From: Aristaeella hokkaidonensis
GTDB lineage: Bacteria; Bacillota; Clostridia; Christensenellales; Aristaeellaceae
Reading direction: 5' to 3'
NCBI RefSeq assembly: GCF_018128945.1
Contig: NZ_CP068393.1
Span: forward strand, 558,001-622,000
Length of the DNA stretch: 64,000 bases
Numbering within the stretch: position 1 is the first letter of the stretch; each line of letters begins with the position of its first letter. Both the position numbers and the translations under genes were made by a program. Shown here piece after piece: positions 55,273-61,026 of the stretch. The notes under the pieces were generated by a model. The model was not told where the DNA came from. It did not search any database and worked only from the letters and a program-made list of their open reading frames with translations.

Positions 55273-56475
55273 ATGAGCAGTGTGAAAGAACGTTTTTTAA
55301 GATATGTACAGGTGGAGACCACCAGTTGTGAGGCCAATGAGTGCTGCCCTTCCACACCGGGACAGAAGGTGCTGGGAGAAATGCTGGTGAAGGAAATGCA
55401 GGCAATGGGTGTGAGCGGCGCCCGGATGGATGAGCACGGCTATGTGTACGGATTCATCCCCGCAAAGGGAAAGACGGACGCGCCGGCCATCGGGCTGATC
55501 GCCCACATGGATACCTCAGACGCGGTGCCCGGAAAGACTGTGCCCCAGGTGATTGAGCACTATGACGGCGGTGTGATCCGTCTGAAGAACGGGGTAGAGA
55601 TCAGCGGATTCAGCTTCCTGGAAAGCCTGAAAGGCCAGGACCTGATCGTGACCTCCGGGGATTCCGTGCTTGGAGCGGATGACAAGGCCGGGGTTGCGGA
55701 AATCATGACCCTGTGTGAAAAGATGCTGGCGCCGGACGCACCGGACCACGGGAAGATCTGCGTGGCATTCACGCCGGACGAGGAGATCGGCCGGGGTGCG
55801 GATCTGTTTGACATTCCCGGCTTCGGGGCGGAGTTCGCCTATACGGTGGACGGAGGCGCCCTGGGCGAACTGGAATATGAGTGCTTCAACGCCGCTTCCT
55901 GCAAGGTGACGGTGAAGGGCGTGAATATCCATCCCGGCAGCGCAAAGAACCAGATGATCAACGCGTCCCTGGTGGCAATGGAGTTTGCCGGCATGCTGCC
56001 GCCCTGGGAGCGGCCGGAGCATACCGAAGGGTATGAAGGGTTCTATCACCTGATGGAAATGAGCGGAAATGAGGAAGCCGCAGAACTAAAGTACATCCTG
56101 CGGGATCATGATATCCGGAAGCTGGATGCACGCAAGCAGATGATGAACACTGCCTGCGAAGTGCTCAATAAGAAGTACGGGGACGGAACGGTCTTGGTTG
56201 AACTGAGGGATTCCTACCGGAACATGAAGGAGATTGTGGAGCAGCATCCGGAAATCCTGGAACGGGCAAAAGCGGCTTTCCTGGCCAACGGCGTGGAACC
56301 CATTGTGAAGGCCATTCGGGGTGGAACGGACGGCGCCCAGCTGTCCTTCCGGGGACTGCCGTGTCCCAACCTGTCCACCGGCGGATACAATTTCCACGGA
56401 AGGAAAGAACTGGTGCCGGTGCAGGCAATGGAAAAGATGACGGAAGTACTGGTAACACTCGTGAGTGTGAAATGA
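55273..56475 (+). CDS. pepT: Peptidase T (tripeptide aminopeptidase)
   Basis: 400 residues, near the usual 405-410 of PepT. M20 metal ligands: AHMDTSD at 77-83 (His78, Asp80), GADDKAG at 134-140, and TPDEEIGRG at 167-175 (catalytic Glu170, ligand Glu171). YTVDGG and NIHPGSAKNQM follow, and the C-terminus has GYNFHGRKE with the last His. It cleaves the N-terminal residue of tripeptides in the cytoplasm. It starts 48 bases after the previous gene, with AAAAGAGGC upstream. Firm identification. Confidence 0.96.
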   Translation: MSSVKERFLRYVQVETTSCEANECCPSTPGQKVLGEMLVKEMQAMGVSGARMDEHGYVYGFIPAKGKTDAPAIGLIAHMDTSDAVPGKTVPQVIEHYDGGVIRLKNGVEISGFSFLESLKGQDLIVTSGDSVLGADDKAGVAEIMTLCEKMLAPDAPDHGKICVAFTPDEEIGRGADLFDIPGFGAEFAYTVDGGALGELEYECFNAASCKVTVKGVNIHPGSAKNQMINASLVAMEFAGMLPPWERPEHTEGYEGFYHLMEMSGNEEAAELKYILRDHDIRKLDARKQMMNTACEVLNKKYGDGTVLVELRDSYRNMKEIVEQHPEILERAKAAFLANGVEPIVKAIRGGTDGAQLSFRGLPCPNLSTGGYNFHGRKELVPVQAMEKMTEVLVTLVSVK

Positions 56476-56526
56476 AACAATGGCAGCAAGCCAATATGAC
56501 AGTTACTGTGACTACGGAGGGTTAAC

Positions 56527-56838
56527 GTGTCTGAGAATGGAAAAAGGTCCAACTTCGAACTCCTTGATGAGATGGAGCAGAAGCAACAGCTGACGTTTAA
56601 GGACGAAACGTTTGTTGATCCGCAGCCGGATGGAATAAGGTATATCAGGAAATGGCGCTGGATCAGGCCTGACGCAAAGCTGACTTTTCCGGTGGTTGTG
56701 CTGATTGCCTGGTTTATTCTGTGGCTGACAGGCTATATACCGGGGCTTTCCTGGCTGGGTGATCTTTGCATGGTGGTTATGGGCATCGGCATTGTGGGAA
56801 GTATCTGGGAGATCTGGTTTAAGAAGAAAGGTGAATAA
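56527..56838 (+). CDS. Small membrane protein, MSEN-RSNF family (second copy)
   Basis: 103 residues from a GTG start behind CGGAGGG. The first 17 residues (MSENGKRSNFELLDEME) match the protein at 12673. After that a different region leads to two transmembrane helices (about 55-72 and 76-95) and a KKKGE tail. It is followed after 3 bases by the first of three envelope paralogues, so probably one operon with it. Confidence 0.75.
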   Translation: MSENGKRSNFELLDEMEQKQQLTFKDETFVDPQPDGIRYIRKWRWIRPDAKLTFPVVVLIAWFILWLTGYIPGLSWLGDLCMVVMGIGIVGSIWEIWFKKKGE

Positions 56839-56841
56839 CAC

Positions 56842-57417
56842 ATGCAGAACTACGACAATTTCTCTATGGAGAGGGACAAGATCAGAAAAAGAGGGAGAAC
56901 CAACCTGCGGGTGATCATATTCGTTCTTGCGGTTGTTATCCTGGGCGGAGCGCTGGTCCGGAATGAAACACAGGAAACTGAACGGAAGGTGGCACTGGAC
57001 GGAGAAGTGCTGCTGAACGGGGATATCAGTTTTGAGGAAGCGGATAAGAAACTGAGAGAAGCCGGGTTTGTGCCCATGGACGGCAATATCTTCCAGCTGG
57101 ATGGACAGATACAGGACTACGAGGGCCGGGAAGTATACGGCCATAAGGCGACTCTCAGCGTCCTGGGGTATACCGCTGTCGGCGAAAAGAGCAATATGCT
57201 GGCAATTATGCACTATTTCCTGGAAGATTCGTCGGCAAACAGGGAGCACCCCGGAAAAAGCTTTACGGATGTCCGGGAGAAACTGACGCAGAGCCTGGGA
57301 AAGGAACCGAAAGAGGAAGAAGGCTTCCTGTTCTGGGAACTGAAAGGCAGTTCATCTGCGATGATGGGCTATGTGCAGGACGGGCTCTGGATGCTGGTTT
57401 ACGCGTATAGCAAGTGA
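56842..57417 (+). CDS. Membrane-anchored envelope paralogue 1
   Basis: 191 residues. One transmembrane helix (about 23-41) is followed by an extracytoplasmic domain opening with DGEVLLNGDISFEEADKKLREAGF. This PGEVxLxGxxSxEEADxKxxEAG motif is shared with 57563 and 58498. The rest contains HPGKSFTDVREKLTQSLG and ends in LWMLVYAYSK. No known domain. Start with GAAAGGTGA upstream. A terminator follows. The group may be three copies of a small secreted or anchored module. Confidence 0.72.
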   Translation: MQNYDNFSMERDKIRKRGRTNLRVIIFVLAVVILGGALVRNETQETERKVALDGEVLLNGDISFEEADKKLREAGFVPMDGNIFQLDGQIQDYEGREVYGHKATLSVLGYTAVGEKSNMLAIMHYFLEDSSANREHPGKSFTDVREKLTQSLGKEPKEEEGFLFWELKGSSSAMMGYVQDGLWMLVYAYSK

Positions 57418-57445
57418 AAAGCATAACGGCCGGAAAAGGGAAAAA

Positions 57446-57473
57446 AGAATCCTGAGAAAGGATTCTTTTTTTG
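57446..57473 (+). terminator. Intrinsic terminator
   Basis: AGAATCC and GGATTCT with a 7-base loop, then seven T residues. Confidence 0.85.
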
Positions 57474-57475
57474 AT

Positions 57476-57530
57476 TTTACATGGCTGTTACATCACAGTG
57501 ATGACATTGAAACAGGAGGCAGATTATCAT
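57476..57530 (+). promoter_or_regulatory. WalR-like box and promoter (copy 3 of 4)
   Basis: TTTACA-N5-GTTACA at 57476-57492, 8 bases, ATGACA (57501-57506), an 18-base spacer, TATCAT (57525-57530). Geometry identical to 12588, 48003 and 60936. Drives envelope paralogue 2. Confidence 0.75.
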
Positions 57531-57562
57531 GGGAGTATCATAACAGAGAGACAGGTGAAAGA

Positions 57563-58138
57563 ATGCAGAAGAATGACGATGCCGTAAAGAAGATTGCGCG
57601 CCGGGAAACAGGTAAGGCGCTTATACTCGCGGCCGTGTTTGTTCTGATCATATGCTTCGCCTGGATGGCGTACAGATGGAGCACACAGAGACATGAGGCG
57701 CTGCCCGGGGAAGTGATCCTGAACGGACGCATGAGCTTTGAAAAGGCGGATGAGAAACTGAAAGACGCCGGGTTTAAACCGATGGGAGTAAGCCGACAGT
57801 ACAAGAACGTTACGAATCAGTATTACGAGGGTGTGGACGTCTGTGGCTACAAAACAGAGTACAGCTATCTGTCAGAAAACCAGAATCCGGAAAACCGAAG
57901 CCTGGAGATTGTGCATGTGTTCAAGGATACGAAGGAATCCAACCTGGATAACCCGGGAGAGATCTGCAAGACGGTTGTGGAAGAACTGACAAAGATCATC
58001 GGCAAAGAACCGGAGGAAGGGAAAGACGGTTACGGAACGGAGAAGTACCTGTTCTGGACGCTGAAGGCCAGTACCGAAGCTGTGTTGCTGTATATGGGAG
58101 ACGAGAACCTGATGCTGATGTACGTTTATAATAAATAG
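57563..58138 (+). CDS. Membrane-anchored envelope paralogue 2
   Basis: 191 residues from the ATG behind AGGTGAAAG. Transmembrane helix at about 17-37. The outer domain opens with LPGEVILNGRMSFEKADEKL and continues to ENPGEICKTVVEELTKIIGKEP and a closing LMLMYVYNK. It matches paralogues 1 and 3 over the whole length at low identity. Expression starts from a WalR-like promoter. The function is unknown; a role in wall or membrane stress is plausible from the regulator. Confidence 0.75.
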   Translation: MQKNDDAVKKIARRETGKALILAAVFVLIICFAWMAYRWSTQRHEALPGEVILNGRMSFEKADEKLKDAGFKPMGVSRQYKNVTNQYYEGVDVCGYKTEYSYLSENQNPENRSLEIVHVFKDTKESNLDNPGEICKTVVEELTKIIGKEPEEGKDGYGTEKYLFWTLKASTEAVLLYMGDENLMLMYVYNK

Positions 58139-58164
58139 ACGAACTTAAAACTTAAGACTCAAAA

Positions 58165-58215
58165 CTAGATCCTTCGGCTGCGCTCCCTTCGTACCCCTTG
58201 CTCAGGATGACATTT
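58165..58215. repeat. CTTCGGCTGCGCTC / CAGGATGAC repeat
   Basis: ATCCTTCGGCTGCGCTC, then GCTCAGGATGACA. This is a small element related to pieces at 31420-31500 and 15400-15420. It lies in a gene-free spacer of 166 bases. Confidence 0.5.
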
Positions 58216-58304
58216 TTATCGGAAATCATTCATAAAAAAATGAATGATGTGGTAGCTACGGCGAGGGAAATGTGATTTGCGTAAATACTGAACGGAGAAT
58301 GAAG

Positions 58305-58424
58305 ATGATTATGAAGTCTGGTGTGCTAAAGTCTGTGGCAATTGTGCTGGCGTGCGTGGTGGTTTATGCTGTCATCGGAAAGGCCATAGGGGCTGCGATA
58401 GACGGAATGCTGGTTGTGATGTAA
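58305..58424 (+). CDS. Small hydrophobic membrane peptide
   Basis: 39 residues. Residues 8-28 form a single transmembrane helix (LKSVAIVLACVVVYAVIGKAIG). CGGAGAA lies 5-8 bases before the ATG; a second in-frame ATG follows two codons later. It sits between envelope paralogues 2 and 3, in the same direction. It may be a small regulator of membrane proteins. Short frames are easily spurious; the ribosome binding site and the hydrophobic composition are the support. Confidence 0.45.
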   Translation: MIMKSGVLKSVAIVLACVVVYAVIGKAIGAAIDGMLVVM

Positions 58425-58497
58425 AGGAATATTGCGTGCGGCAAGTGTGAAAGATATAATGGCTCCAATGATGTGACAGATACGGAAGGACAACAAA

Positions 58498-59085
58498 ATG
58501 GATAGCAGAACGGATGAAAAATGGTATAAAAACGAATACGAGATGGACATCAAAAGAGTTCTCAGGATTCTGGCGATTGTTGTGATCGTGGCTGCTGCTT
58601 CATGGGGAATCGGTGCATGGATGGAAGCACGGCATGTGCCTGCACTGCCCGGGGAAGTGATACTGAAAGGAAACATGAGCCTTGAAGAAGCGGACAGGAA
58701 GGTAAGGGAAGCTGGGTATATTCCCAAGGGTGAAGTTTCCCGGGATGAAGAAGGAAGCTATAGCCAGGCTTATAAAAGCAGCGAGGCCTTTGGTTATGAT
58801 ACAAAAGGCAGTGTGCTTGGGGTTAAGGAGTCCGGTGGGAATAAATACGTCTTGCGTTTCCTGTATTTTGATGAGAGCAGTGTGGAGTATAAAGCAGATA
58901 ACCCGGGGAAAGTTTTTAATGATATTCTGAACGAATTGACCAGCAGAATCGGAGCTGACCCCGTGATCATATATGAGGCGTCATTTGGAAACAGATGGTG
59001 CTGGGATTTAAAAGGGAAAACAACGGTCAATCTGTGCTATGTAGCGGACGGTGTTGTGAGTGTGGGATACAGCTACAAAGAGTGA
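58498..59085 (+). CDS. Membrane-anchored envelope paralogue 3
   Basis: 195 residues. Transmembrane helix at about 22-42. The outer domain starts with LPGEVILKGNMSLEEADRKV and ends with VADGVVSVGYSYKE. It contains ADNPGKVFNDILNELTSRIG, as in the other two copies. A TATAAT near 58457 is a likely -10. There is no WalR-like box here, unlike paralogue 2, so the copies may be regulated differently. The function is unknown. Confidence 0.73.
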   Translation: MDSRTDEKWYKNEYEMDIKRVLRILAIVVIVAAASWGIGAWMEARHVPALPGEVILKGNMSLEEADRKVREAGYIPKGEVSRDEEGSYSQAYKSSEAFGYDTKGSVLGVKESGGNKYVLRFLYFDESSVEYKADNPGKVFNDILNELTSRIGADPVIIYEASFGNRWCWDLKGKTTVNLCYVADGVVSVGYSYKE

Positions 59086-59173
59086 CTGAAAACGACAAGT
59101 ATACAGGGGAAATAACCGGTCATTTGCCTGGAAGAAAATAGATTTTATTCAATGACTGCGGAGGAAAAGAAAC

Positions 59174-60862
59174 ATGAAAAAGAGCCTGGTGTTGCTGCTG
59201 ATTCTGGTGCTGCTTGCTGCGGTCTGCGGCGTGAGCTGCGGGGAGTCACTGACAGAGAAGATCGCCGGAACATGGTATGAGAATGAAGAGATCGTAGGCG
59301 GCAGACTGTCCGAAACAAGCAGGACGGGATATACGTTCGCATTCAATGAAGACGGAACGGGGAAAGTGACCGGGCAGAATACGAGTGGTGATACCCAGGA
59401 TGCTGAAATTAAGTGGCAGGAGGAGAAAAACGGTATAACCATCGAGTTGGAAATCAATGAAAAACAGTACAGATACCGGCTGCTGCCTTATAAGGACATG
59501 GTTCTTTTCAACAGGGGAAACTACATAAGCATTTTAGGGAAAAAGCTGGGAGAAAAGTCCGGAATCCGGTATGGCTCCTTCGCAGAGTATTCTTGTGAGC
59601 CGCTGGAGGGGACGGACGAGATCACGGATGAACTGCTGGATACAACTGTTTCCATCCTGAAAACACGGATGGAGCAGAAGGGATATGAGGATGCGAATGT
59701 TGAACGGCTCGGAGAAGACAGGATCCGTATCGAAGTAGAGGGCAAACAGGATGATGATGCGTTTACTCTGGCGGATGCACAAGGGAACATGGAATTCCTG
59801 GACCCGGAGGGAAAAGTGTTTATGGGCCGGGAAGAAATTGCTTCCGTAGAGTACGATAATGGAATGGGCAGCTTCAATCTTCTGTTTACCCTGACGGATG
59901 AGGGGAGAAAGATCTTTGCTGAAGAAACCGAAAAAGATGTCGGGAAGATGATTTCGATCCGAATGGATGATGAAATACTGGTGCAGGCTACGGTTAGCAG
60001 CGCCATTCCATATGGAAATGTTGTGCTGCACAATAACACCTGGGAACGCGCAAAGGGAATGATCGCAGTCCTGAACACTCCGGTGCTGCCGGTAAAACTG
60101 AGCATAGTCGGGAATGGCAGCTATTCTGACGTTGAGTTTGCGGAGCATGAAGAAGACGTCGGTCCGGTGGGTGACATTACGGTTGTGCTGAAAATGGGCG
60201 ATCGTGAAATGACACAGTATGAACTGAATCAGGCAATTCAGAAGGAAACAGAATACGCGAAAGCATATGCAGGCATGATGAATAACGCATATATGTATCC
60301 TGTTGGAATCCAGGAACAGGTCATTGCAGATATAAAGAAAGAATGGACCCTGGACGCCAAAGTGAAGGAACTGCATCTGGACCAGCTGACAGAAGAAGAT
60401 ATGGAGACGGTCCGTCGGGAAGCACAGGCCTACTATGACTCCATCCTGGATTACGCAAAAGTCTATGTCAAGACGGATGGACTGGATGAGGAAGGCATTG
60501 ATCAGGCGGCCAGGGATATGATGCTGGAATATGGATATACCCTTGAGTCAGTTACAGAAGAGCAGACCGGGAAGCTGATAAACAAGAAGCTCCGGGATTA
60601 TATTATCAATGACGTTACGGTAACGGACGAAGAGATCCGGGCAGAAAGGGACAAAAGGGCCGAAGCAGGCAGAACCGGGGATGAACTGGAGGAAAGCCTG
60701 ATTAAGGAAACACTGCTCAGTGCAAAGCAGGACAAGGTATACCAGGAAACCGTGGAAGAATGGATTCAGAATGCTGGGATTATCGACAAGCTGCAGACAG
60801 CAGAGAATAAGACAAATCTTTCCCTGCTGGACCTGGTGAATATAATGACTGAGAACAAATAA
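59174..60862 (+). CDS. Lipoprotein combining a SecD head-like domain and a SurA/PrsA-like domain
   Basis: 562 residues with a lipoprotein-type signal (LLAAVCGVSC, lipid Cys at about 22). An N-terminal lipocalin-like beta segment (about 25-110) carries a KIAGTWYENEE motif. About 135-330 resemble the P1 head of SecD: TVSILKTRMEQKGYEDANVE, RIRIEVEGK, NMEFLDPEG and SIRMDDEILVQATVSS. About 340-550 are helical and resemble SurA/PrsA chaperone N-domains. No transmembrane pore part is present. It may assist export or folding outside the membrane. GGAGGAAAAGAAAC precedes the ATG. Confidence 0.78.
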   Translation: MKKSLVLLLILVLLAAVCGVSCGESLTEKIAGTWYENEEIVGGRLSETSRTGYTFAFNEDGTGKVTGQNTSGDTQDAEIKWQEEKNGITIELEINEKQYRYRLLPYKDMVLFNRGNYISILGKKLGEKSGIRYGSFAEYSCEPLEGTDEITDELLDTTVSILKTRMEQKGYEDANVERLGEDRIRIEVEGKQDDDAFTLADAQGNMEFLDPEGKVFMGREEIASVEYDNGMGSFNLLFTLTDEGRKIFAEETEKDVGKMISIRMDDEILVQATVSSAIPYGNVVLHNNTWERAKGMIAVLNTPVLPVKLSIVGNGSYSDVEFAEHEEDVGPVGDITVVLKMGDREMTQYELNQAIQKETEYAKAYAGMMNNAYMYPVGIQEQVIADIKKEWTLDAKVKELHLDQLTEEDMETVRREAQAYYDSILDYAKVYVKTDGLDEEGIDQAARDMMLEYGYTLESVTEEQTGKLINKKLRDYIINDVTVTDEEIRAERDKRAEAGRTGDELEESLIKETLLSAKQDKVYQETVEEWIQNAGIIDKLQTAENKTNLSLLDLVNIMTENK

Positions 60863-60892
60863 AAACACTGACTTTGCCGAAACAGCGGATAC

Positions 60893-60935
60893 TGAAGGCA
60901 TACGGATTATCATCAATCCGGTATGCCTTTTAAAA
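60893..60935 (+). terminator. Intrinsic terminator
   Basis: AAGGCATACGGATT and AATCCGGTATGCCTT form a long stem (one mismatch) with a 6-base loop, then TTTAAAATTT. Confidence 0.8.
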
Positions 60936-60990
60936 TTTACACCTTTGTTACATCACTGTGGAGACTTTGAAACGCCTGACGCGTTATGTT
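60936..60990 (+). promoter_or_regulatory. WalR-like box and promoter (copy 4 of 4)
   Basis: TTTACA-N5-GTTACA at 60936-60952, 8 bases, GAGACT (60961-60966), an 18-base spacer, TATGTT (60985-60990). The -35 is the least conserved of the four. Drives the LRR gene at 61027. Confidence 0.7.
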
Positions 60991-61026
60991 TTATGTGGTG
61001 AAAAAACCGGGAACGGGAGAATGAGC

